Assembly (NCBI GenBank): GCA_028285245.1
Contig: JANQPY010000042.1
Coordinates: 1-35,786 of the forward strand
Source of the DNA: Gammaproteobacteria bacterium
Lineage (GTDB): Bacteria > Pseudomonadota > Gammaproteobacteria > Steroidobacterales > GCA-2729495
Reading direction: 5' to 3'
Length of the DNA stretch: 35,786 nt
Below the pieces are notes generated by a model that saw only the letters and a list, made by a program, of their open reading frames with translations, was not told where the DNA came from and searched no databases. The first letter of the stretch is position 1. The number at the start of each line of letters is the position of its first letter. Both the position numbers and the translations under genes were made by a program. This document shows positions 25,321-33,465 of this stretch, one piece after another.

Positions 25321-26304
25321 GCTGATCGCGGTGGCCAGTGGAACGCGGTCGCCGCGGATGGGGGCAATCTCGTCACGCACAAACCGCAACCGGTCAGCGA
25401 CTTCGCGTGGCGGAGGACGGTTCCCAACGATGGCGAGCCGTCGCAGGAGGCCGGTCTGATTGGCAATCTGTATCGCTAGTCCCGGGCGTGCATTCAGCTC
25501 GAGGATCAGCGGGCCGTGCTCCCGGTCCAGCACCAGATCGACGCCGAGATAACCCAGGCCGGTCAATTCATAACAGCGTGCCGACAACTCCAGCAATGTT
25601 GCCCAGCTGGGCACCTGAATGCCCACGACAGATTCGCCTGTATCCGGATGTTCATCGACGGAGTCACCGTCTAATACCGCATGCCGGGTTTGCCCCGTCA
25701 GCAGGTCGACACCGGCACCCACCGCACCCTGGTGCAAGTTCGCTTTGCCGTGCGACTGCCGGGTTGGCAACCGCACCATCGCCATCACGGGGTAACCCTG
25801 AAAAACCAGCACGCGCACGTCGGGCACGCCACGGTAGCTCACCGCAGCGAATGCATCGTCAGCCTGAACAAAGTACTCGATCATTGCGCAGTCGCGATGT
25901 CCGCCAAGACTGTAGCGGCCGCTGATGATGTTCGACACGTGGTAGTTAATATCAGCCGCACTGACCAGTGAGTCGTCAATGAGCCGGTACTGACCACCCC
26001 GCCGAGGTGAATTGCCGGTTACCACCATAATCCCGTCGCCGCCCGAGCCATGCGCCGGCTTGATAACAAACTGCTCATGACCGGCAACCAGGTTCGGCAA
26101 ACCACGGGCTTCCTGAGGCGTGCTGATGACCCCGTAGAGATGGGGCACGGCAATGCTGGCGGCGAGCGCCAGCCGCTTCGTCTGCAGCTTGTCGTCTACC
26201 AGCGGATAGTGCTTGCGGTCGTTAAAGCCCTGAATAAACCCAGCGTTTCTGGCGTTCATACCCAGGACGCCCTGCGCCATCAGCTCTCCGGGCGAGGTCC
26301 ACAT
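25318..26304 (-). CDS. Alpha-L-glutamate ligase-like ATP-grasp protein
   Basis: A 328-residue RimK-related ATP-grasp protein of the glutamate-ligase-like type. Nucleotide-binding FVIKPAHGSGGDGIMVV, the RVLVFQGYPVMAMVRLPT strand pair and the Mg-binding PLILELNARPGLAIQIAN are visible. Members of this type are found paired with the inactive-transglutaminase/7TM protein encoded just upstream; the ATG overlaps that gene's stop by one base (TAATG), so they are translationally coupled. By analogy it may ligate an amino acid such as Glu to a peptide or envelope target, which is inference. A retropepsin-like protease gene often accompanies the pair but is not in this window. Confidence 0.88.
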   Translation of the reverse strand: MWTSPGELMAQGVLGMNARNAGFIQGFNDRKHYPLVDDKLQTKRLALAASIAVPHLYGVISTPQEARGLPNLVAGHEQFVIKPAHGSGGDGIMVVTGNSPRRGGQYRLIDDSLVSAADINYHVSNIISGRYSLGGHRDCAMIEYFVQADDAFAAVSYRGVPDVRVLVFQGYPVMAMVRLPTRQSHGKANLHQGAVGAGVDLLTGQTRHAVLDGDSVDEHPDTGESVVGIQVPSWATLLELSARCYELTGLGYLGVDLVLDREHGPLILELNARPGLAIQIANQTGLLRRLAIVGNRPPPREVADRLRFVRDEIAPIRGDRVPLATAIS

Positions 26305-27836
26305 TATTTGGCGCCACCACCGAACTCGCGGAAACGGTAGAGCTCGGTAAGCCGGTATCCCGTGTAGCGGCCCAGCAGCAGAGTCACCGCCAACACGACC
26401 AGCAGTGTTTCAGGAAACACGAAGACCAGATGCTGTAGCAGCTCAATTTCCATCACGCCGAAGCTGATCGCCGCGACGAGGAGTGAGCCGAGACCCTGCT
26501 GAATGGCCTCGCCAGAGCCGCGCTCCTCCCAAACTATCGACATGCGCTCGACAGTCATGGCCAGAATCACCATTGGGAACAAGGCAACCGACAGGCCCAG
26601 TTCGACGCCGAACTGGTGACCGACCACGCTGACCGCGAGCATCAGCAGCACAACAATGATCAACACAGCGGTCAGTCGCGGCACGGCGAGCAGCCGCAGC
26701 CGCTCCAGATAGAACCTTAGACCGAGTGCCAATGCGACCAGCACGGAAAACAGTACCAGGCCGCCGATCAGGCGCGTTTCCCGAAAGGCCAGCGCGATGA
26801 GCACGGGCATAAACGTGCCGAAGGTTTGCACGCCGACCAGGTTGCGCAACACCACAACCACTAGCGCACCCAGTGGCACGAGCAGGAGCACCGCGTATAC
26901 GGCTTGCGTCTGAATAGGCAACGCGAATAGCGACAGACGGCCCAGCGGCCCGGCGCGCGCTTCGCTCCGCTGCTGCGCGAGACTGACCGGGTCGATCAAA
27001 CTGCTACTGACTGAGATCCGCACATCCAGGTCGTCACCGCCGTCGACCTGGGCCAGTGGCTCCGTGCCGCTCCACCAGAGCAGAAAGTTGCCGGGCAATC
27101 CCTCATCGCCGGTTCTCGGATTAAAGTACAGCCAGTTGTCTCCGTCGTGGACCATCAGCCAGGGCACAACATCAGCGCGCCGCTGCTGATCCTGTAGATA
27201 AACGCCGCGCACGAGGCGCGCTGGAATCAGCGCCTCGGCCAGCAGCGTGGTCGCGGTGCGCGCGATATCCACAGCGCTCGGCTCCGGACCGGTCAACAGG
27301 TCGATGTTCGAGTCGGTCTGCGGCGCGTTGAGCCGTTCAAGCAGTTCGCGCGTAAACGACGCCGGATTTGCAGATTTCCGCCCGACGTCCTCAACCAGAT
27401 TGCGCGCGGCCGTACCGAAGGGCTCGGCCAGCATAGGCGAGGCTGGAAAAGGCGGCGTTGTGTCATCCTCGAGGCGGCTGGCATCCTTGTAGACAACAGC
27501 GCGGTAGTAGAGTGACTGTGGTCCGCGGGCCCGACGAATCGCGAAGGTCACCTGCCGCCCACCGCTAACCAGACTTGTGGAGTCGCCGAAATTACGCGAC
27601 ACAAAGTTCTCGTCGAGAATTGCGAAACCAGGCGTCAGGCCGGGCACAAACATTTGCGCCTCAATCGATCCGGCCCCGGCTTCGAACCCCATGCTGGCCT
27701 CAACCGTCCAGACCTGCGCCCGCGAATCTGGCAGCAGCGGGAAGCCGAGGTAGCGCCACTTGTAGAACGCGAGTCCGCCACCAATAAGCGTAAGCAGTAA
27801 CGCCAAAATGATGACCTGCGTGGGACGGTCGCGCAT
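26304..27836 (-). CDS. Inactive transglutaminase fused to seven-transmembrane domain
   Basis: A 510-residue membrane protein. There is one N-terminal span (about 8-26), then a periplasmic region of about 290 residues with a transglutaminase-like fold. Landmarks there are ATTLLAEALIPARLVRGVYLQ and WLMVHDGDNWLYFNPRTG; the catalytic Cys is absent from the expected position before the LAEALIPARLV helix. Seven spans follow from about 310 to 495. The C-terminal domain resembles the 7TM class named for this fusion. Partner of the ATP-grasp gene (1-base overlap). It follows the ubiquinone hydroxylase gene by 6 bases, but there is no obvious functional link. A scaffold or receptor role is inferred. 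Confidence 0.87.
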   Translation of the reverse strand: MRDRPTQVIILALLLTLIGGGLAFYKWRYLGFPLLPDSRAQVWTVEASMGFEAGAGSIEAQMFVPGLTPGFAILDENFVSRNFGDSTSLVSGGRQVTFAIRRARGPQSLYYRAVVYKDASRLEDDTTPPFPASPMLAEPFGTAARNLVEDVGRKSANPASFTRELLERLNAPQTDSNIDLLTGPEPSAVDIARTATTLLAEALIPARLVRGVYLQDQQRRADVVPWLMVHDGDNWLYFNPRTGDEGLPGNFLLWWSGTEPLAQVDGGDDLDVRISVSSSLIDPVSLAQQRSEARAGPLGRLSLFALPIQTQAVYAVLLLVPLGALVVVVLRNLVGVQTFGTFMPVLIALAFRETRLIGGLVLFSVLVALALGLRFYLERLRLLAVPRLTAVLIIVVLLMLAVSVVGHQFGVELGLSVALFPMVILAMTVERMSIVWEERGSGEAIQQGLGSLLVAAISFGVMEIELLQHLVFVFPETLLVVLAVTLLLGRYTGYRLTELYRFREFGGGAK

Positions 27837-27842
27837 GTTCGA

Positions 27843-29045
27843 CTAGCCCGACAGCTCTCGCTGACCCAGCGCGCGGTTCGCCAACAGCCGCTTAACGGGA
27901 GGCAGGCGATCAACGATGCCTAAACCAGCGCCCGCCAGCGCGGCCAACTCATCTGGGCTGGTCGAAAACAATCGATGCAGTCCATCCATCAACCCCATAG
28001 TCAGCAGGTTGTCCGTCTTCCGGGCGCGCTCGTAGCGCCGCAACACCCGACGGTCGCCAGGATCGGCCGCCGGCTGCCCTGCATGCTCTGTAAGCAACCG
28101 GGCCAGCGTGTCTGCATCCTTCAACCCAAGGTTTGCGCCCAAGCCGGCGAGCGGGTGAACCTGATGGGCCGCATCACCGATGACCACGTAGCGTTCGTCG
28201 CAGTAGTGCCTTAGGTGAGCGCGCCGCAGTGGAAAGCCAACGGCCGATGTGGTGACTGTGAGTCTACCCAGTACAGACTGACTCGCTTCCGTCAGCGCCT
28301 CACCCAGCATTTGCTCGTCACCCGCCAGCAGGCGCTTGGCCTCTGCATCCGGCAACGACCAGACTACTGAGCTGCGACCGTCCGCCAGGGGCAACAGGGC
28401 CAAAGGCCCTCCGGGAAGGAATCGCTGATACGCGGACTCCTTATGCGGCAGCTCGCTGCTGACATGGGTGACGAGACCCTGCTGAGCGTAGCTGTGTTGA
28501 TGAGGTACCAGTCCGAGTGCATGGGCAACGCCGGAACGCGCTCCGTCCGCCCCCACGATCAGTCGAGCGCTTAGCTGTCGCCCGCTTGCCAGCGTCAGAC
28601 GCACGGCATCCGGGCTGCGCTCCAGGTCGGCAAGCGCACCATCGGAAATCAACTCGACATCACTCTCCTGCAATGCCTGCCAGAGCAGTCTGCGCAGCAC
28701 ATCGGTCTCGACGATGTGGCCAAGTGCCGCCACGCCAGTCTCTGCCGCACTAAAGCTCAGGCTGCGCGGGCCGAGACACTGGTCGCCCTGCCAGACTTGC
28801 ATACGCCGATACGGGCTCAAGCGCTGCGGTGGAACCGCAGACCAGACACCGCACTCAGTCAGAATGGACTCACTGCCAAGTGACAGGGCCACAACGCGCA
28901 GTCCCGGGACGTCGTTCGGCTCCTCTGGCGGACGCGGTTCCAGCACCGCCACACGCCTCACGCCGCCTTGCTCAAGCAGACTGGCCAGCACGAGGCCAAC
29001 GAGGCCTCCGCCGCAAATGACGATGTTGAAGTCCGTGCTGCTCAC
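27843..29045 (-). CDS. UbiH/UbiF/VisC-family FAD hydroxylase
   Basis: A 400-residue flavin monooxygenase of ubiquinone synthesis. It has the N-terminal FAD motif VICGGGLVGLVLASLLEQGG, the middle VGADGARSGVAHALG and the C-terminal GDAAHQVHPLAGLGANLGLKDAD. The last block deviates from the usual AGQG(V/L/F)NLG, with GLGAN. It acts on the ring of the ubiquinone precursor, probably at C5 or C6 (the UbiI/VisC position by synteny: visC follows ubiH in enterics). The exact hydroxylation position cannot be fixed from sequence. The start overlaps the ubiH end by 4 bases (ATGA-type junction). Confidence 0.85.
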   Translation of the reverse strand: MSSTDFNIVICGGGLVGLVLASLLEQGGVRRVAVLEPRPPEEPNDVPGLRVVALSLGSESILTECGVWSAVPPQRLSPYRRMQVWQGDQCLGPRSLSFSAAETGVAALGHIVETDVLRRLLWQALQESDVELISDGALADLERSPDAVRLTLASGRQLSARLIVGADGARSGVAHALGLVPHQHSYAQQGLVTHVSSELPHKESAYQRFLPGGPLALLPLADGRSSVVWSLPDAEAKRLLAGDEQMLGEALTEASQSVLGRLTVTTSAVGFPLRRAHLRHYCDERYVVIGDAAHQVHPLAGLGANLGLKDADTLARLLTEHAGQPAADPGDRRVLRRYERARKTDNLLTMGLMDGLHRLFSTSPDELAALAGAGLGIVDRLPPVKRLLANRALGQRELSG

Positions 29046-30322
29046 AGGGGCAAACCGCGCGCCAGCCGCGTCAGACGCCCCGCGAGGCCCATCGTATGCC
29101 GGGCAAGTTCGGACTTTGCACCCGGCACAACATCGAAGGCAGACAATGCCGCGCCGCGCAGCATCCCAGTGACCGTCCCCGGAAGATCAAACAGACGGAC
29201 CAAACCGTCGGTAAAAGCCACCACGTTGCGATGATCAGACGACCGCCAGGCCGCGAAGTTTTCGAGCAGCTTGTGCGCGCCGGCATCAAATGACGAAGCG
29301 TGCACGCCATCGGCGAGGACCTCGGCGAGTGTGGCCGCGTCACGTAAACCCAGGTTGTAGCCCTGGCCGGCGACCGGATGCAGCCCGTGAGCTGCGTTTC
29401 CAATAACGACGGCGCGGTCTGTATGCACTTGATCCGCCTGAGTCAATGCCAGCGGATAGGCTGCGCGCTTGCCCAAACGCCCGAATCGGCCCAGGCGAAA
29501 CCCCGCTGTCTGCTGCAACAGATCCCGAAACGCCCTGTCGTCCAGCGCGAGCAGCGACTCGGTTTGCTCAGCGGACCGGGCCAGGACGAACGCGTAACGG
29601 CTCGCACCCACGGGCAGCAAGGCCAGCGGACCATCCGCTGTAAAACGCTCGTAAGCAGCGCTGCCGTCGCCGGGCATGCTCACTTCGACCGTGCCGACAA
29701 TCGCGGCCTGGTCATACGACTTATGGGTCGCATCGATGCCCAGCGCGTCCCGCAGCCCGGAGCGAGCACCCTCGGCGATCACCAGTAATCTTCCAGACAG
29801 GCGTTGCGCGCCGTTACCAGTCAATGTGACTTCGATCGATTGAGAGTTTTGCGAAACTTCTACGGCTTGTGCAGGGCTGTACAGCTCAATGCGGGGTGAT
29901 GCCTGCATGAGGTCCCACAGCGCCGCGCCCAGGACCCGGTTTGCGACCACGTATCCCAGCGCATCGAGACCCTGCTCGCGGGCCGTGATAACCGCTGAGC
30001 CAAAACGGGATTTTTCCGATACGTGAATACGACGAATCGCCTGCGCCTCCCCGGCCACCTGCTCCCAGATGCCTAGAGTGCTGAGGATGCGCTGACTACC
30101 CCGCGACAACGCGGTGGTGCGCTCATCGAAACTGGGCTGCACGCTGTGGTTAAAGGGAAACGCCTCGACAACGGCGACACGCAACGGCAGCCTGGCCAAA
30201 GCACAGGCAAAGCTGGCCCCTACCATGCCGCCGCCGGCGACCAGTACGTCAAACGAGGGGACATCAGCTGCGGTCACGCCAGCCGGGCCCGGTTCGGTAG
30301 GATTGGATACGGTCGCATTCAA
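29042..30322 (-). CDS. ubiH: 2-octaprenyl-6-methoxyphenol hydroxylase (UbiH)
   Basis: A 426-residue FAD monooxygenase of ubiquinone biosynthesis. The dinucleotide motif VLVAGGGMVGASFACALA follows a polar N-terminal extension; FDERTTALSRGSQRIL, VIAEGARSGLRDALG and VIGNAAHGLHPVAGQGYNLGLRD are typical of UbiH. The frame opens at TTG 30322 with no good ribosome binding site; GTG 30277 (residue 16) would remove most of the extension and fits family length better. Gene order pepP-ubiH-ubi hydroxylase matches the enterobacterial operon. The protein probably associates with the membrane-bound or soluble Ubi complex. Confidence 0.92.
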   Translation of the reverse strand: MNATVSNPTEPGPAGVTAADVPSFDVLVAGGGMVGASFACALARLPLRVAVVEAFPFNHSVQPSFDERTTALSRGSQRILSTLGIWEQVAGEAQAIRRIHVSEKSRFGSAVITAREQGLDALGYVVANRVLGAALWDLMQASPRIELYSPAQAVEVSQNSQSIEVTLTGNGAQRLSGRLLVIAEGARSGLRDALGIDATHKSYDQAAIVGTVEVSMPGDGSAAYERFTADGPLALLPVGASRYAFVLARSAEQTESLLALDDRAFRDLLQQTAGFRLGRFGRLGKRAAYPLALTQADQVHTDRAVVIGNAAHGLHPVAGQGYNLGLRDAATLAEVLADGVHASSFDAGAHKLLENFAAWRSSDHRNVVAFTDGLVRLFDLPGTVTGMLRGAALSAFDVVPGAKSELARHTMGLAGRLTRLARGLPL

Positions 30323-30378
30323 TTTCGTTTCGTTCAGCGTATCGAGCCGCCAGGACTCGGGCCGGTGCGCAGCCTCTG

Positions 30379-31686
30379 CTAGGCGGCGCGGGAGCCAACC
30401 AGCGCTTCCACCTCATCGGCCGTGCGCGGCAGGCCACGGGTTAGCAGGTCGTGTCCGTCCCTGGTAATTACGACATCGTCTTCAATGCGAACGCCAATAC
30501 CCCACCAGCGTTTGGCTACACCACGACTCCCCGGAGGGATGTAAACGCCCGGCTCTACGGTCAGCGCCATCCCCGGCTCCAGTAAGCGCCATTGGTCAGC
30601 GACTCGGTAGTCGCCGACATCGTGCACATCCATGCCCAGCCAGTGGCCGGTTCTGTGCATGAAGAATCGTTTATAGGCCCCCTCTTTAATAAGCGTCTTT
30701 ACGCCGCCCTCCAGTATGCTCAGACGCCGCAGACCCTCCGTAATGACTTCCACTGCCGCCTCATGGGGCTCGTTCCAATGGCGCCCGGGCTCACATCGGC
30801 TAAGCGCTGCCTCCTGCGCCCGCAGCACGAGGTCGTAGATCGCCCGCTGCGAGTCGCTGAACTGCCCGCCCACCGGGAAAGTTCGCGTGATGTCCGACGC
30901 GTAGCAGTCGTACTCACAGCCAACATCGGCGAGCAGCAGATCCCCCTCCTCCAGGCGCCGGTCGTTGGCATGGTAGTGAAGTATGCAGCTATTTGGACCA
31001 GAACCAACGATCGGCAGGTAGGCAGCCCGGGTGCCGTGGCGACGGAATTCATGCAGAAACTCTGCCTCAACCTCGTATTCGTACAGACCGGGCCGCGCGG
31101 CCGCCATCGCGCGCCGGTGGGCATTGACAGCAATCTTGGCGGCCCGGCGCATTGCACTGATTTCGGCGCGGCTCTTGTACAGCCGCAGGTCATGCAGCAG
31201 ATGGTCAAGGGAAATGAACTCGTCGGGCGTATGCGACCCACCCCGCTCCCGCAACGCGCCGACCCAGCCGATCAAACGCTGATCGAACTCGGGGTGCATG
31301 CCGATTGTGTGATAGACGCGGTCACACTGCTCAAGAATGCCGGGGGCAATGTCATCGATATCGCCAATGGGAAATGCGTCGTCGACACCATAGTCATCGA
31401 TGGCGCCCTGCGGGCCGACCCGGCTCCCGTCCCAGGTCTCTCGCACGGCGTCCCGCTCACGGCAGAACAACAACACCTCGCCGCTCTCACGGCCCGGCGC
31501 GAGTAACAGGAGCGCGTCGGGCTCATTAAAGCCGGTCAGATAGAAGAAATCGCTGTCCTGCCGAAACTCATAGGCGACATCACGATTGCGAAGCTTGGTG
31601 GTAGCCGATGGCAGCAGCGCAACGCCACCCTTGCCAATCATCCGCATGATCTGGCGCCGGCGGCGGGCGAATTCTGCTGGCTTCAT
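30379..31686 (-). CDS. pepP: Xaa-Pro aminopeptidase (aminopeptidase P)
   Basis: A 435-residue cytoplasmic metallopeptidase removing N-terminal residues before proline. The dinuclear metal ligands are D254 and D265 (ADVGCEYDCYASD), H348 (TGHWLGMDVHDVG), E378 (LTVEPGVYIP) and E402 (VRIEDDVV). The N-terminal creatinase-like domain and FFYLTGFNEPDALLLL are typical. The length matches the E. coli enzyme. Starts at ATG 31686, nine bases after the ygfB stop, in a conserved ygfB-pepP-ubiH order. Confidence 0.95.
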   Translation of the reverse strand: MKPAEFARRRRQIMRMIGKGGVALLPSATTKLRNRDVAYEFRQDSDFFYLTGFNEPDALLLLAPGRESGEVLLFCRERDAVRETWDGSRVGPQGAIDDYGVDDAFPIGDIDDIAPGILEQCDRVYHTIGMHPEFDQRLIGWVGALRERGGSHTPDEFISLDHLLHDLRLYKSRAEISAMRRAAKIAVNAHRRAMAAARPGLYEYEVEAEFLHEFRRHGTRAAYLPIVGSGPNSCILHYHANDRRLEEGDLLLADVGCEYDCYASDITRTFPVGGQFSDSQRAIYDLVLRAQEAALSRCEPGRHWNEPHEAAVEVITEGLRRLSILEGGVKTLIKEGAYKRFFMHRTGHWLGMDVHDVGDYRVADQWRLLEPGMALTVEPGVYIPPGSRGVAKRWWGIGVRIEDDVVITRDGHDLLTRGLPRTADEVEALVGSRAA

Positions 31687-31694
31687 GGACCGAC

Positions 31695-32261
31695 TCAGTG
31701 CAGCCGCCCTCCGGACGGCGCATCACGCCGCACGGACCGCAGCTCCTCATACACCAGCTGCACGCTTACCCGCACATACTCGACCAATTCAGCGTACGCC
31801 GTTTCTGCTTCCTCAGCAGAGCCCGAATCATCCACATCGACCTTCGTGATTTCGACAAAATCCGCCATGACTTCGGCGACCACGCCGGCACGCAGAACTT
31901 CGCTATCCGCTCCGGCCACCCCCAGGCCATGGATGAATCCCTGGCACCACTCACTCAAAGCCTCCGCGCGTTGGGGGAGTGACGATTCATCATCCGGCAG
32001 CAGCAGCTGCAAACTCATATCGCCGGCATCCAGCGCCTTGCCCGTAGCCTCGGCCAGATTCTTCAGGAGCTGTTGCGGCGTGGCTCGCTGCTCGGCGTTA
32101 GCCGGCGCATCATTCAGCGACTCGGACACCCAAGGCTGTATGGCTTGCTCGCCCATCAACGACAGCGCACCACAGAGGCGACCATGCAGCTCGGCTGCTT
32201 CGCCCACGGAGCCCGCGTCGCGCAGCGCTTCAGCCAAATGATCGAAACCCAACCTGGTCAT
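31695..32261 (-). CDS. ygfB: YgfB/YecA-family (UPF0149) protein
   Basis: A 188-residue cytoplasmic protein of the YgfB family. ELHGRLCGALS near the N terminus, SEWCQGFIHGLG in the middle and the AYAELVEYVRVSVQLVYEEL C-terminal helix are the family landmarks. The frame is open to 32369, but the family start is ATG 32261. YgfB precedes pepP in many gammaproteobacteria; in Pseudomonas the homologue has been linked to control of antibiotic-response genes, which I do not extend to this organism. First gene of the minus-strand pepP-ubiH operon. Confidence 0.88.
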   Translation of the reverse strand: MTRLGFDHLAEALRDAGSVGEAAELHGRLCGALSLMGEQAIQPWVSESLNDAPANAEQRATPQQLLKNLAEATGKALDAGDMSLQLLLPDDESSLPQRAEALSEWCQGFIHGLGVAGADSEVLRAGVVAEVMADFVEITKVDVDDSGSAEEAETAYAELVEYVRVSVQLVYEELRSVRRDAPSGGRLH

Positions 32262-32389
32262 GCGTTTTCTGCAGGAGCGAATCCATAAATGAACGCCTAT
32301 TTCAACATACCGCTGGCCGCGCGGGGGCTCCGCCGGATTTTTCCGGAGGGCATGGAGGCGCTGCCGCACCGAACGTCGAAACCGGATAT

Positions 32390-32418
32390 TTGACGGTATC
32401 CAGGCGCAGACCTATATT
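32390..32418 (+). promoter_or_regulatory. Sigma-70 promoter of the zapB-like/zapA genes
   Basis: TTGACG at 32390-32395 and TATATT at 32413-32418 are separated by exactly 17 bases, a near-ideal sigma-70 pair. Transcription would start at about 32424-32426, only one to three bases before the ATG at 32427. The mRNA would therefore be leaderless or nearly so, and indeed no Shine-Dalgarno precedes that ATG. Confidence 0.65.
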
Positions 32419-32426
32419 CTGATGCC

Positions 32427-32657
32427 ATGTCAGACGATACCAATCCGTCCTTCGGCAAGGAGCTCAAGCGGCTTGAGCGCCGACTGGATGAGCTCGTGGT
32501 CATTACCACCCAGCTAAAAGAAGAGAATCGTTCCCTCAAGCAACGGCAAGATAGCCTTATCGCCGAGCGGGCGACGCTACTGCAGAAGAACGAACAGGTG
32601 CGGGCCAGAGTTGAGGCAATGATTGGCCGACTAAAGGCCATGGAGAGCGGCTCATGA
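32427..32657 (+). CDS. Small coiled-coil protein of the TIGR02449/ZapB-like type
   Basis: A 76-residue protein that is almost entirely one coiled coil (about residues 10-70, heptads with Leu and Arg/Glu). This pattern is typical of the TIGR02449 family always found just before zapA. A ZapB-like role at the division site is inferred from structure and neighbourhood. The stop overlaps the zapA start (ATGA). The promoter sits immediately before the ATG. Confidence 0.85.
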   Translation: MSDDTNPSFGKELKRLERRLDELVVITTQLKEENRSLKQRQDSLIAERATLLQKNEQVRARVEAMIGRLKAMESGS

Positions 32658-32968
32658 CTGAGATGTTTGCCCACGTTAGCGTCAAGATCCTGGAGAAGGA
32701 ATACCAGATCGCATGTCCAGCCGATGAACGGAAGGCGCTGCAGGATTCCGCGGATCTGCTCAACAGACAGATGCGCGAAATAAGGGACAGCGGCAAGGTC
32801 GTGGGGCTGGATCGCATCGCCGTAATGGCGGCGCTCAACATGGCGAATGAGCTGCTGAGTTCGCGCGGCCGTACCAACGTCGTCGAGGTGGAAGCCAAGA
32901 GCCGCATTATTGAAATGCGGGAACGGGTGGAGACGGCGCTGCAGCACGGTAGTCAGCTCGAACTTTAG
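32654..32968 (+). CDS. zapA: Cell division protein ZapA
   Basis: A 104-residue FtsZ-associated protein that stabilises the Z ring. The N-terminal beta domain reads VSVKILEKEYQIACPADE. A long dimer/tetramer helix follows (ALNMANELLSS... to about 100), as in the family. ATG overlaps the preceding gene's stop by four bases. The 6S RNA and 5-formyl-THF cyclo-ligase genes follow, as in E. coli. Confidence 0.95.
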   Translation: MTEMFAHVSVKILEKEYQIACPADERKALQDSADLLNRQMREIRDSGKVVGLDRIAVMAALNMANELLSSRGRTNVVEVEAKSRIIEMRERVETALQHGSQLEL

Positions 32969-33124
32969 AACCTGCCTAACCCGACCCGGTGAGCCGCATT
33001 TTGCGGGCGGCTTGCGTTGTTACTCGTCCCTTAGGTGGAACCACCAACTTTCGCTCCTCCTGCCGCGCAACCCATCCCGCGAAGACACCTGCGCGGCCAC
33101 CCGGTCGGGCGAGATAGGTTTTTT
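32969..33124 (+). repeat. Dispersed structured repeat, copy B
   Basis: A 156-bp unit beginning at the base after the zapA stop codon, related to copy A at 16516-16784 on the other strand but without its extra hairpin. As RNA it folds into a closed rod. AACCT pairs with AGGTT; CCGACC with GGTCGG; GGTG-A-GCCGC with GCGGC-CACC; an inner TTTGCGGG stem pairs with CCCGCGAA. A T-run (33119-33124) follows the last arm, like a weak terminator. Transcribed from the zapA promoter, or as its own RNA, it could be a 3'-UTR element. The 6S RNA itself lies farther on. The family is not recognised. Confidence 0.55.
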
Positions 33125-33247
33125 GCAGGCCATTTAGAAGGCCTCATCCGATCCGGTACTTCCTTGCGGCACGGGTCACTGAGGAAGTAGTGCGTCGCGG
33201 AGCATGTGGTTTCGTGAAGCTGATCGCACATTCCTCAGCACGGCTTA

Positions 33248-33253
33248 TATAAT
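33248..33253 (+). promoter_or_regulatory. -10 of the 6S RNA promoter (TATAAT)
   Basis: A consensus TATAAT lies about seven bases before the 5' arm of the 6S closing stem. The -35 region (near CGCACA, 33225-33230) is poor, so an activator or an upstream element may help. Confidence 0.6.
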
Positions 33254-33257
33254 TCGT

Positions 33258-33449
33258 GGCGGTGCCTCCTGCGGTGTTCGAGTAGGGCCTGGTAGTCTTT
33301 CGACCCTAAATTCTGATATTGGGGTCGTCGTCTGTCGGCAGTTTTGTGCAGTACCGCCGCGAGCGGATAGCCTGCGCTGCCACGGCTGACCCCACCTACC
33401 GCTCTGGTCGAGAGCGACGGTCTGTCACGGCACAGGCGGGAGGCATCTT
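33258..33449 (+). ncRNA. ssrS: 6S RNA
   Basis: A regulator of RNA polymerase-sigma70 that mimics an open promoter. Support: (1) position between zapA and the 5-formyl-THF cyclo-ligase gene, as in E. coli. (2) A consensus TATAAT just upstream. (3) A 12-bp closing stem pairing 33261-33272 (GGTGCCTCCTGC) with 33436-33447 (GCGGGAGGCATC, including GU pairs). (4) The 5' segment TGTTCGAGTAGGGCC, closely like TGTTCGCAAGCGGGCC in the E. coli RNA. (5) A length near 190 nt. The ends are approximate. The central region differs from E. coli, so the bubble is not assigned base by base. Confidence 0.82.
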
Positions 33450-33465
33450 CCTTTAGTCCACCCAC

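Noticed and set aside
32969-33124. Repeat copy B as the 6S RNA itself
   Set aside because: A better candidate with TATAAT, closing stem and TGTTCG...GGGCC similarity lies at 33258-33449, and copy B has a relative far from zapA.
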